Assembly (NCBI GenBank): GCA_946886125.1
Contig: CAMPHY010000003.1
Span: 1 to 44,893, forward strand
Direction of reading: 5' to 3'
DNA: 44,893 bases
Source of the DNA: an uncultured Candidatus Saccharibacteria bacterium
GTDB taxonomy: Bacteria > Patescibacteria > Saccharimonadia > Saccharimonadales > UBA6022
The translations under genes were made by a program, and so were the position numbers. The notes beneath the pieces were generated by a model that was not told where the DNA came from, ran no database searches, and worked only from the letters and a program-made list of their open reading frames with translations. This document shows, one piece after another, positions 22,148 to 30,163 of this stretch (its first letter is position 1; each line of letters begins with the position of its first letter).

Positions 22148-24544
22148 ATGAGTAATATCCATGTGGTCAAACGCGATGGCACCCGCGAACCATTTGACGC
22201 CAATAAAATTAACTTGGCACTCGTGAAGGCAAGCGAAGGTTTACCTGATCAGATCAGTAAAGTCGTACAAGTAGCAACCGAACTTCAGCTCACGCTATTT
22301 GACGGTATCACTAGCGAACAACTCGACGAAGCGGTTATTCATACTGCACTACAAAACGTCAAAGATGACCCAGATTTTGATACAATTGCAGCTCGTTTGC
22401 TTTTGAAGAACCTATATAAGAACATCCTGGGTAATTATGATACCGATGCTGAGCTGAAGAAGCTGCATGAGCAAAAGTTTGCTAGCTATATAAAGCAAGG
22501 CGTGAAAGATGGCTTGCTTGATGAGCGTATGAACAGCAAAGTATTTGATCTTAAAACACTTGCTGCTGCACTTGATCCTTCACGTGATAACTTAAGCAAG
22601 TATCTTGGAGTTATTACTAATAAAAACCGTTATGCACTTCGCAAGCAAAGTGGTGAGCCACTTGAAGTGCCGCAGTATACACATATGCGTATTGCGATGG
22701 GCCTGAGCTTTAATGCTGCCGACCCAACTGCTTCCGCAATTGATTTTTACCGCCATATGTCAAATCTTGATTATGTACCTGGCGGATCAACGCGCGTAAA
22801 TGCCGGTGGCTCATTCCCACAACTTTCTAACTGTTTCTTGATCGAAGTGCAAGATGATATGGAATCAATCGCAAAAGGTGTGCGCGATGTCATGTGGATC
22901 GCTAAAGGGACTGGTGGTATTGGAATCAGTCTCAATAAACTGCGCGCAGCTGGAAGTCCAGTTAAGACCACAAACACAGCTTCAACGGGCCCAATCCCAT
23001 TCATGAAAATGATCGATACGGCACTCTTTGCCGTCAGTCGTAAGGGTAAAAAAGCTGGTGCAGCGGCACTGTATATGGAAAACTGGCACCTCAATTTCCC
23101 ACAATTCCTCGATCTCAAGCAGAACTCAGGGGATCCATACTTACGTACACGTTTGGCGAATACGGCGGTATTCATAAGCGATGAGTTTATGAAACGAGTA
23201 GAAAAAGACCAAGATTGGTACTTGTTTGACCCGGCTGAAGTGGCTGATCTTTCGGAGCTATACGGCGCAGAGTTTTCAAAGGCGTATGCTGAGTATGCTA
23301 AAAAAGCTGATCGTGGTGAGATGCGTGATTTCTCAAAAATCAGTGCCCGTGAGCAATTCCGCCAAATTTTGACAGTATTACAGGCAACGTCACATCCATG
23401 GATTACCTGGAAAGACACTATTAATGTTCGTGCACTCAATAACAATACGTCTACGATTCACTTAAGTAACTTGTGTACTGAAATCACATTGCCACAAGAC
23501 AAAGATAATACGGCAGTATGTAACCTAGTGAGTATTAATCTCGCTGCTCATCTAAATGAAGATGGCACATGGGACTGGGATCGCTTGAGCGCCAGTACTC
23601 GTAGCGCAATTCGCCAGCTCGATAATTTGGTAGATATCACTAATACGCCAATTCCTGAAGCTATGAATTCTAATACGCAAAACCGAGCGCTTGGCTTAGG
23701 GATGATGGGCTTCACTGATGTTACAGAGAAGTTAGGTTACAGCTACGAGTCTGAAGAGGCTTATGATCTCATGGACCAATTGGCGGAATTTATCAGCTAT
23801 CATGCGATTGATGAATCAGCTGATCTTGCTAAGGAACTTGGCAGTTATCCAACATTTAAGGGTAGTGGTTGGAGTAAAGGTATTTTACCGTTCGATACGA
23901 TTGATCAATTGGCAGCCGATCGCAAGGTAAAGGTAGAGGTGACACGCAAGACCCGTTTGGATTGGGAAATCCTTCGTAAAAAAGTCAAAAAGGGTATGCG
24001 CAATGCCACCCTTATGGCTATCGCTCCAACTGCTAATATCGCACATATCGCTGGCACAACTCCAGGTATCGACCCACAGTTCGCCCAGATCTTTAGTCGC
24101 TCAACTTTGAACGGAAAGTTTTTGGAAGTGAACGGTAACTTGGTGCGTGACCTTAAGGCACTTGGAATTTGGGATCAGGTACGTGATGATGTACTTCGCA
24201 ACCAGGGTGACCTCACGACAATTGAAGCAATTCCACAAACGCTCAAAGATGTTTACAAGACAAGCTTCCAGCTAAGTCCGCATGCTTTCATTGAAGTGGC
24301 GGCTCGGGCGCAAAAATGGGTTGATCAAGCAATTTCGCGAAATATGTACCTTGAAAGTCGCAACATCGATGACATGGTGGATGTGTATTCCAGCGCTTGG
24401 AAAAAAGGTCTCAAAACAACCTACTACTTGCACATGAAACCACGGCATCAGGCTGAGCAAAGTACTGTAAAAGTAAATAAGGCCGAAACTTCTGGTGGTC
24501 CACGACGAGCTGGCTTTGGCTTTGCCAAAAAGCAGACGGTATAA
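22148..24544 (+). CDS. nrdA: ribonucleoside-diphosphate reductase large subunit, tail missing
   Basis: Predicted 798-aa class I catalytic subunit that converts NDPs to dNDPs. One N-terminal ATP-cone (HVVKRDGTREPFDANKI, residues 1-90) gives overall activity control. Active-site Cys229 (SNCFLI) and Cys458 (VCNLVS) form the redox pair, and N441-x-C443-x-E445 (NLCTE) carries the thiyl radical and substrate groups. Y759-Y760 (KTTYYL) belong to the radical path. The C-terminus (residues 761-798) is basic and contains no cysteine, whereas NrdA normally ends in a Cys pair needed for re-reduction by thioredoxin or glutaredoxin. That pair appears to be on the next gene. A GGGGA site precedes the ATG. 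Confidence 0.97.
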   Translation: MSNIHVVKRDGTREPFDANKINLALVKASEGLPDQISKVVQVATELQLTLFDGITSEQLDEAVIHTALQNVKDDPDFDTIAARLLLKNLYKNILGNYDTDAELKKLHEQKFASYIKQGVKDGLLDERMNSKVFDLKTLAAALDPSRDNLSKYLGVITNKNRYALRKQSGEPLEVPQYTHMRIAMGLSFNAADPTASAIDFYRHMSNLDYVPGGSTRVNAGGSFPQLSNCFLIEVQDDMESIAKGVRDVMWIAKGTGGIGISLNKLRAAGSPVKTTNTASTGPIPFMKMIDTALFAVSRKGKKAGAAALYMENWHLNFPQFLDLKQNSGDPYLRTRLANTAVFISDEFMKRVEKDQDWYLFDPAEVADLSELYGAEFSKAYAEYAKKADRGEMRDFSKISAREQFRQILTVLQATSHPWITWKDTINVRALNNNTSTIHLSNLCTEITLPQDKDNTAVCNLVSINLAAHLNEDGTWDWDRLSASTRSAIRQLDNLVDITNTPIPEAMNSNTQNRALGLGMMGFTDVTEKLGYSYESEEAYDLMDQLAEFISYHAIDESADLAKELGSYPTFKGSGWSKGILPFDTIDQLAADRKVKVEVTRKTRLDWEILRKKVKKGMRNATLMAIAPTANIAHIAGTTPGIDPQFAQIFSRSTLNGKFLEVNGNLVRDLKALGIWDQVRDDVLRNQGDLTTIEAIPQTLKDVYKTSFQLSPHAFIEVAARAQKWVDQAISRNMYLESRNIDDMVDVYSSAWKKGLKTTYYLHMKPRHQAEQSTVKVNKAETSGGPRRAGFGFAKKQTV

Positions 24545-24601
24545 AAATTCATAGATTCATATACAGCAGCGATAGATAATAAGACAATAGGGGATAACAA
24601 A

Positions 24602-24775
24602 ATGGCAAACGCATCACAAATCATCAACAACGATATGACACTTGAAGAGAAGCTCGCGGCGATCGATCAGGCAATGGCTAATGCCCAAGCTGTCGCCGCC
24701 GACGATGCTGCAAACGGCGGCACTTCGGCTCCAGTAGATCCACAAGACTTCCTCATGTGTGAAGGATGTCAGTAA
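24602..24775 (+). CDS. 57-aa protein carrying an NrdA-type C-terminal redox tail (CEGCQ)
   Basis: Small reading frame between nrdA and nrdB: 57 nt after nrdA and 1 nt before nrdB, with an AGGGGA ribosome site 8 nt upstream. The product starts with a helix (TLEEKLAAIDQAMANAQ), continues with an Ala/Asp/Gly-rich flexible linker, and ends DPQDFLMCEGCQ. A terminal CxxC-x is the hallmark of the mobile tail of class I NrdA (as in proteins ending CEACQ or CLMCSG). Since the NrdA here has no such cysteines, I infer that this peptide acts in trans, passing electrons from thioredoxin/glutaredoxin to the active-site disulfide. The helix could dock on NrdA or NrdB. It is too short for database-style recognition; the family is not known to me. 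Confidence 0.75.
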   Translation: MANASQIINNDMTLEEKLAAIDQAMANAQAVAADDAANGGTSAPVDPQDFLMCEGCQ

Positions 24776-24776
24776 T

Positions 24777-25832
24777 ATGGCGGGTATTTTAGGAACTGGA
24801 ATCCAGGACGGCTTGTTGCTCAAGCCGGTCCACTACCCGTGGGCAATGGAGCTTTATGATCAAGCGGTTGCCAACACTTGGTTTCCTAATGAAATTCAGC
24901 TTGGCCAAGATCTTGCCGACTGGAAAAAGATGAGCGACGAAGAGCGTCATGCTCTTACGTTCCTTATGAGCTACTTCAACCCAAATGAGTTACTTGTAAA
25001 TAAGGCCTTGGCATTTGGGGTGTACCCATACGTCAATGCGGCTGAATGTCATCTTTATCTTGCTAAACAGATGTGGGAAGAGGCAAATCACTGCATGAGT
25101 TTTGAGTATGTGCTCGAAACCTTCCCGATTGATCGTGAGCAAGCCTACGCGGCTCATGTTGAAACGCCAAGTATGGCTCGCAAAGAAGAGTTTGAGACCA
25201 AATTCATCAAACGTATGACCGAAGACACACTCGATATTACTACTACCGAGGGGAAGAAAGATTTTGTGCGCAACTTGGTTGCCTACAATATTATCCTTGA
25301 AGGTATATGGTTCTACAGCGGTTTCATGGTGGCGCTTTCATTCCGTCAGCGCAATTTGCTGCGTAACTTTGGTAGTTTGATGGACTGGGTGGTGCGAGAT
25401 GAATCACTTCACCTCAAGTTTGGTATTAATCTTATTTTGACAGTACTTGAAGAAAACGAAGATTTGCAGACTGAAGAATTTGCCGAAGAAATCAAGCAGA
25501 TGATTCTTGATGGCGTGGAGATGGAAGAAGAGTACAATCGCGACCTACTACCGAACGGTATTTTAGGATTGAATTCTGACTACATTAACCAGTACGTAAA
25601 GTATCTCGCCGATCGCCGACTTGAAGAACTTGGTTTTGAGCCACACTACAAAGTGTCAAACCCCGCTAAATGGATGGCGGCTGCTAATGACACCCTCGAG
25701 CTTGTTAATTTCTTCGAGAGTACTAATACGAGCTATGAAGTAAACGCTGGCGGAAGTAGTAGCAAAGGTGGTCAAAGTCCGAGCGCAGATCGCGACGAAA
25801 ACAATCCTGACGAGAGTATTTTGAAGCAATAG
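24777..25832 (+). CDS. nrdB: ribonucleoside-diphosphate reductase small subunit, class Ic-like
   Basis: Predicted 351-aa radical-generating subunit. Metal ligands are present: D48 (DLADW), E102 and H105 (EEANH), E175 (ILEGIWFY), E209 and H212 (RDESLH). The position four residues after H105, Tyr122 in E. coli, is F109 (HCMSF). A Phe here is the mark of class Ic enzymes that use an Mn/Fe cofactor, as in Chlamydia. Y320 near the C-terminus (TSYEV) matches the mobile radical-relay Tyr356. The tail after it is Ser/Gly/Asp-rich and ends in ILKQ. The start at 24777 follows the small gene's stop by one base, so translation is likely coupled. Confidence 0.96.
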   Translation: MAGILGTGIQDGLLLKPVHYPWAMELYDQAVANTWFPNEIQLGQDLADWKKMSDEERHALTFLMSYFNPNELLVNKALAFGVYPYVNAAECHLYLAKQMWEEANHCMSFEYVLETFPIDREQAYAAHVETPSMARKEEFETKFIKRMTEDTLDITTTEGKKDFVRNLVAYNIILEGIWFYSGFMVALSFRQRNLLRNFGSLMDWVVRDESLHLKFGINLILTVLEENEDLQTEEFAEEIKQMILDGVEMEEEYNRDLLPNGILGLNSDYINQYVKYLADRRLEELGFEPHYKVSNPAKWMAAANDTLELVNFFESTNTSYEVNAGGSSSKGGQSPSADRDENNPDESILKQ

Positions 25833-25851
25833 AAATAACTATTTCTCTAGA

Positions 25852-25885
25852 AGACAGGCGTATGTGATACGTCTGTTTTCTTGTT
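25852..25885 (+). terminator. nrd operon terminator
   Basis: AGACAGGCGTAT-GTG-ATACGTCTGTTTTCT, a 12-bp stem with G-U pairs, followed by TTTTCTTGTTG. Confidence 0.7.
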
Positions 25886-25903
25886 GTTTCATTTATATTA
25901 CTT

Positions 25904-25909
25904 TATACT
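25904..25909 (+). promoter_or_regulatory. -10 box of a short-leader promoter (pilin 2)
   Basis: TATACT, 11 nt before the ATG at 25921, giving only a few leader bases. In-frame starts further upstream lie in the nrd terminator and are rejected. Confidence 0.5.
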
Positions 25910-25920
25910 TAAGCTTAAAT

Positions 25921-26373
25921 ATGCGGATAAAAAACAAAAAAGTGACCGGCTTTACTATTGTTGAACTTCTCATTGTGATCGTTGTCATTGGGATTTTAGC
26001 AGCGATTACTATTGTCGCCTTCAACGGTGTTCAAGATAGAGCACGAGTAAGTCGTACTCAAAACGATCAACGAAACTTACTTCAGGCAATCGAGGCTGCG
26101 CGCATCAATACAGGAAAGACGCTCACTCAAATAACTGGCAGTACTGATTCACGCAGCACTAAAGCTCTTGCTGATGCCGCTATAGATGCTATTGCAAGCG
26201 CAAGTGGTATGAACCTCTCTGGGCTTAAAGCAGGAGATGGATGGGGGAATCATTATCGAATTGACGAAAATGAGTTAGAGCAATCAGCGACTGATTGTCG
26301 AAAAGATATAATCCAGATTCTCAATAAAAATATGACTGTGTCTGTACCGTTTTCGCAGCCAGCTTGTTTGTAG
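25921..26373 (+). CDS. type IV pilin-like protein (pilin 2)
   Basis: Predicted 150-aa prepilin. Leader MRIKNKKVTG then FTIVELLIVIVVIGILAAITIVAFNGVQ: cleavage after Gly10, Phe at +1 and Glu at +5. The head is small, with two Cys residues (ATDCRKD near residue 126 and the C-terminal PACL) that may form the usual disulfide loop. It stands alone between the nrd terminator and zwf. It shares the N-terminal 30 residues with the other pilins here but not the head. Confidence 0.88.
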   Translation: MRIKNKKVTGFTIVELLIVIVVIGILAAITIVAFNGVQDRARVSRTQNDQRNLLQAIEAARINTGKTLTQITGSTDSRSTKALADAAIDAIASASGMNLSGLKAGDGWGNHYRIDENELEQSATDCRKDIIQILNKNMTVSVPFSQPACL

Positions 26374-26425
26374 TCATACTGTTGAATTATGGGTTTCGGT
26401 CACTCTTAACTGCTCAGTGAACGTG

Positions 26426-26431
26426 TATACT
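26426..26431 (+). promoter_or_regulatory. -10 box of a near-leaderless promoter (zwf)
   Basis: TATACT, 9 nt before the ATG at 26441. An in-frame start at 26417 lies upstream of this box and is rejected. Confidence 0.55.
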
Positions 26432-26440
26432 AAAAAGAGT

Positions 26441-27724
26441 ATGAAAACAAAACTTCTCATTTTTGGTATTACAGGCGATCTAAGTACGCGCAAGCTGCTA
26501 CCTGCGCTTGAACAAATTATTGATACGGGCGATTTTGAGGATTTGTCGGTGATTGGTGTGTCGCGCCGAGAAGTGAATATTGCAGAATTGCTGCAGTCGT
26601 CTTTAGGCAATATGAAGCTAGAAAGCAAGATTTCCATTTTTTCAATGGATCTTGCACGGGCAGATGACTATCGTGAGCTAAAAGAGTATGTTCAGCTACA
26701 AAATGATGAGCAACTGATTGTGTACCTATCTGTGCCGCCTTCGGCTGCTACCCAGATCGTCGATTTTATGGGTGAAGCCGGTATAAATACGCCTAATGTA
26801 AAGCTCTTGTTTGAAAAACCATTTGGCGTTGATTTGGTTTCAGCTCAAGAGGTGATTGCACGAACCGCACGCTACTACCAAGAAGAGCAAATTTATCGAA
26901 TAGATCACTACTTGGCTAAAGAAATGGCGCAAAATATTGTGGCTTTTCGTGGCGGCAACGCGCTATTTAGCCATATCTGGAATAATAACTTCATTGAAGC
27001 AATTGAAGTAATAGCAGCTGAAAAGATTGGCATTGAGGGTCGAGCGCAGTTTTATGAACAAACTGGTGCACTGCGCGATGTACTGCAGGGGCATCTGATG
27101 CAGTTACTGGCGCTGACATTGATGGATATACCTCACGACTTTGATTGGGGTACGCTTCCTGCACTACGTCTGTACGCGTTACAGCAATTGAAGCTGGTTG
27201 ATCCTGCTAATGTAACCAGGGCGCAGTATTATGGCTATCAGGATGAAGTAAGTAATCGTGGTAGTCTGACCGAAACATTTGTATCGCTTGAGTTGGCGTC
27301 GAATCAACCACGCTGGCAGGGTGTGCCGATAACACTAAGTACCGGCAAAGCGCTCAACGAAAAAACTACTGAAATTAGAATACACTTAAAAAAGCTTCAC
27401 GAAGCTCAGAGTAACTGTATCGTGTTTCGTATTCAGCCGAATGAGGGTATTGATATCGAATTATTCACAAAGAAGCCAGGGTATGACCGCGAGTTTGAAA
27501 CAAAGCACCTCAGTTTTAACTTTGCGGAAGACACAAAACTACCAGATGCTTACGAGCAGGTGATCGTTGATGCGATCCACTCACGCAAGAGCTTGTTTAC
27601 AAGTAGTGAAGAAGTGATCCGCGCCTGGGAAATCTTACAGCCCGTACAGCAGCATTGGAATATGGAAACAAGTGGCATAAAGCAGTATCAAAAAGGTAAT
27701 GGTATACAAGATATAGTAGCGTAG
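26441..27724 (+). CDS. zwf: glucose-6-phosphate dehydrogenase
   Basis: Predicted 427-aa enzyme oxidising glucose-6-P to 6-phosphogluconolactone with NADP, the entry to the oxidative pentose phosphate pathway. N-terminal dinucleotide site GITGDLSTRKLLPAL, the VYLSVPPSA and EKPFG segments, and the catalytic RIDHYLAKE motif (His in DHYLGK of the family) are all clear. At 427 aa it is shorter than the usual 480-500 aa, with trimming mainly in the C-terminal beta domain. It is a single-gene unit; no pgl or gnd is in the window. Confidence 0.95.
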   Translation: MKTKLLIFGITGDLSTRKLLPALEQIIDTGDFEDLSVIGVSRREVNIAELLQSSLGNMKLESKISIFSMDLARADDYRELKEYVQLQNDEQLIVYLSVPPSAATQIVDFMGEAGINTPNVKLLFEKPFGVDLVSAQEVIARTARYYQEEQIYRIDHYLAKEMAQNIVAFRGGNALFSHIWNNNFIEAIEVIAAEKIGIEGRAQFYEQTGALRDVLQGHLMQLLALTLMDIPHDFDWGTLPALRLYALQQLKLVDPANVTRAQYYGYQDEVSNRGSLTETFVSLELASNQPRWQGVPITLSTGKALNEKTTEIRIHLKKLHEAQSNCIVFRIQPNEGIDIELFTKKPGYDREFETKHLSFNFAEDTKLPDAYEQVIVDAIHSRKSLFTSSEEVIRAWEILQPVQQHWNMETSGIKQYQKGNGIQDIVA

Positions 27725-27804
27725 AATAGACAACATGTAACGCTACATATAGCGCGCCTATTACGTCTAGTGGTACAATGAAATCCCATAGGGGATTATA
27801 ACGT

Positions 27805-29382
27805 ATGGGTAAAAAACAGAAATATATATTTGTAACTGGTGGTGTTCTTTCCGGGGTAGGGAAAGGCATTACAGCTGCCAGCATTGGTGCCGTTTTGCAG
27901 GCGAAAGGTGCAACTATTTCGATTCAAAAATGTGACCCGTATCTTAATGTAGATGCGGGCCTTTTGAATCCTGCAGAACATGGTGAATGTTATGTTACGA
28001 AAGACGGAGCTGAAACCGATCTTGACCTTGGGCATTACGAGCGTTTCTTGGATGTGGAGCTTACTCAAGCTTCAGCTACACTCGCAGGCAAGCTGTTACT
28101 CGATATGATTTCTGATGAACGAGCCGGCAAGTTTGGTGGCAAGACTGTGCAGCTAGTGCCGCATCTAACACAAAGTATTCAAAATGCTATTGCTCAGAGC
28201 GCTGGTAATAGTGATATTCATATTGTGGAAATTGGAGGTACGGTAGGTGACTACGAGGGCCTCAGTTTCGTAGAAGCGATTCGTGAATTTGCCCAACGAG
28301 TTGGTCGTGAGAATTGTTTATTTGTCCATGTCGTATACGTGCCGTTTATTGGCACAAGTAAAGAATTTAAGACAAAGCCAGCTCAAAATGCGCTGAATGA
28401 TTTGCGCGGGTTTGGCATTGTGCCCGATAGTGTCGTCGTACGTACTGATGAAGAAGCGCCTGAGAGTGTCGCTAAAAAAATTAGCTTATTTGGCGGCGTG
28501 CCAGAGCAAAACGTATTATTACTTCCAAATGCCGACACAGTGTATCGTGTGCCGCTTACATTGGCTGAAAGTGGGATGAATGACTTGCTGACAGAATTCT
28601 CTGGATTAAAAAATGAGCCAGATCTTTCGTCATGGAAAAAAATCATTAAACAGCACACTAGTTCGCCAGCAAAGATAGTCACGGTAGGTATGGTAGCTAA
28701 GTATATGGACAATGAAGATACATACATTTCAGTGCTCGAAGCTCTAAAAGCTGCTGCCTGGCAACAAAAAGTAGGTCTGAAAATCAAATGGATCAATGCT
28801 GAAACAGCTTCGGCCAAGGATTTCAAGGCAGTCGATGCACTCCTAGTGCCTGGCGGCTTTGGAGAACGTGGTATCGATGGAAAAATCGCTGCTGCACGTT
28901 ATGCACTCGATCACGACGTTCCGTATCTTGGTATTTGTTTAGGCCTCCAGGTAGCGGTGATTGCGGCAGCTCGAAAAGCCGGACTCAAGGATGCACATAG
29001 TAGCGAATGCAGTAAAACAGAAAGTAACGTGGTGTACATTATGGAGGGTCAGGCGGGCAAGGAGTCAACCGGCGGTACGCTCCGCCTCGGTGATTATCCG
29101 GCTACGTTCACGAAGGGTTCAAAGGTTGCCAAACTGTATAAAACAGATCAAATTAACGAGCGTCATCGTCATCGTTATGAAGTAAATCAAGCATTTAAAA
29201 CTGATATTGAAAAGGGTGGTCTTAAAATTACCGGTACGTCACCTGGTGGTGAGTTGGTGGAGTTTATAGAAGGTGTGGACCATCCGTATTTTGTGGCGAC
29301 GCAGGCGCACCCAGAGTTTAAAAGCCGTCCAGCGCGGCCGCATCCATTATTTGTCGGTTTGATTAAAAGTATTACTTCTTAG
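27805..29382 (+). CDS. pyrG: CTP synthase
   Basis: Predicted 525-aa enzyme that aminates UTP to CTP with glutamine and ATP. The synthase domain has TGGVLSGVGKGITAASIG and CDPYLNVDAGLLNPAEHGE. The class I amidotransferase domain has the nucleophile Cys in LGICLGLQ and the His/Glu pair in QAHPEFKSRP. It is about 20 residues shorter than E. coli PyrG. The start follows a GGGGAT ribosome-like site, and TACAAT near 27775 is a possible -10 box. It matters here as a supplier to the ribonucleotide reductase. Confidence 0.97.
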   Translation: MGKKQKYIFVTGGVLSGVGKGITAASIGAVLQAKGATISIQKCDPYLNVDAGLLNPAEHGECYVTKDGAETDLDLGHYERFLDVELTQASATLAGKLLLDMISDERAGKFGGKTVQLVPHLTQSIQNAIAQSAGNSDIHIVEIGGTVGDYEGLSFVEAIREFAQRVGRENCLFVHVVYVPFIGTSKEFKTKPAQNALNDLRGFGIVPDSVVVRTDEEAPESVAKKISLFGGVPEQNVLLLPNADTVYRVPLTLAESGMNDLLTEFSGLKNEPDLSSWKKIIKQHTSSPAKIVTVGMVAKYMDNEDTYISVLEALKAAAWQQKVGLKIKWINAETASAKDFKAVDALLVPGGFGERGIDGKIAAARYALDHDVPYLGICLGLQVAVIAAARKAGLKDAHSSECSKTESNVVYIMEGQAGKESTGGTLRLGDYPATFTKGSKVAKLYKTDQINERHRHRYEVNQAFKTDIEKGGLKITGTSPGGELVEFIEGVDHPYFVATQAHPEFKSRPARPHPLFVGLIKSITS

Positions 29383-29401
29383 GCATTGCCAATGAATGTA
29401 G

Positions 29402-29893
29402 CTATATCGAGTGTGACCAGTTAACCTGTGTAACGTTGGGAAGGGGAGTTTGGTTACAGCCGCGATTAATTGTGTAGGTCCCTGTAATTGCAGTGTTCCA
29501 CTCGAAGGTCGATACACCACCTGTCAGAGAACTGACAAAGTAGTGTGGAACACCAGCGCGCTCTTCTAGGATTGGCGTACTCGCAACGATTGCATAATCG
29601 GTAGCATTGCGGCAAATCATAAAGGACTTTTTGTTAATATCGCGTGTATTTTCATACATATTAGCCGCCTTAAGTACTTCTGACCACTCACCTTGATTGG
29701 GGTATCGATTGTTTTCTACGTAATAAAGTTGCGCAGCTTTCGCTATGTTGCTTAATTCGGCTTGAGCGGTACTGATTTGTGCTCGTTCTTGTATGCCGTT
29801 GTAAGCCACGACTGTAATTGCCGCTAGGATACCAATTACTACAATCACGATTAAAAGTTCGACAATTGTGAACCCGCTTCTGCTTTTCTTCAT
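29402..29893 (-). CDS. type IV pilin-like protein (pilin 3)
   Basis: Predicted 163-aa prepilin: MKKSRSG then FTIVELLIVIVVIGILAAITVVAYNGIQERAQ, with prepilin peptidase cleavage after Gly7. The head contains a YYVENNRYPNQGEW segment common in pseudopilins, and two Cys residues (MICRN and NRGCNQ). Its first 100 nt are strikingly similar to those of pilin 1. It converges on pyrG (19 nt between stops) and is divergent from the 49-aa gene. Confidence 0.88.
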   Translation of the reverse strand: MKKSRSGFTIVELLIVIVVIGILAAITVVAYNGIQERAQISTAQAELSNIAKAAQLYYVENNRYPNQGEWSEVLKAANMYENTRDINKKSFMICRNATDYAIVASTPILEERAGVPHYFVSSLTGGVSTFEWNTAITGTYTINRGCNQTPLPNVTQVNWSHSI

Positions 29894-29899
29894 GTCTGT

Positions 29900-29905
29900 A
29901 TTCTA
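29900..29905 (-). promoter_or_regulatory. -10 box of a leaderless promoter (pilin 3)
   Basis: TAGAAT on the minus strand, 6 nt before the ATG at 29893. Confidence 0.5.
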
Positions 29906-29938
29906 ACGGACAACTGAATGGTCCGCAACTCGTGGTTA

Positions 29939-29967
29939 TTGACACATGCGGACAATAGTGCTAATGT
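29939..29967 (+). promoter_or_regulatory. sigma-70 promoter of the 49-aa gene
   Basis: TTGACA (29939-29944), 17-nt spacer, TAATGT (29962-29967); predicted start near 29974, leader about 16 nt. Confidence 0.65.
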
Positions 29968-29989
29968 ATAAAAAAGGTTTAAAACAAAC

Positions 29990-30139
29990 ATGAGCGAAGA
30001 TAAAAGAACTAACTCTGACATTAACAGTGATGATATGAGCGCACTCAGTACGCTACTGCAAAACATCAAAGGCATTAGCCCGGTTTCTACCAGTACAATC
30101 GAGGCGGTGTACATTACTGAAGAGTCGACAGATAGTTAA
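29990..30139 (+). CDS. small unknown protein, 49 aa
   Basis: Predicted 49-aa acidic, Ser/Thr-rich protein (MSEDKRTNSDINSDD, then MSALSTLLQNIKGISP, ending EESTDS). No membrane segment or known motif. Support for its being real comes from the near-consensus promoter placed to give a 16-nt leader, a start at the first ATG, and a frame that ends 25 nt before argS. There is only a weak AAAGG ribosome site. The function is unknown. Confidence 0.5.
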   Translation: MSEDKRTNSDINSDDMSALSTLLQNIKGISPVSTSTIEAVYITEESTDS

Positions 30140-30150
30140 TCTTATTCTGT

Positions 30151-30156
30151 TATAAT
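30151..30156 (+). promoter_or_regulatory. -10 box of a leaderless promoter (argS)
   Basis: TATAAT with upstream TGT (extended -10), 7 nt before the ATG at 30164. Confidence 0.65.
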
Positions 30157-30163
30157 AAGGCTA

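Noticed and set aside
22771..23445. 224-codon minus-strand frame inside nrdA
   Set aside because: Antisense to a fully recognised nrdA core; composition is that of a shadow frame.
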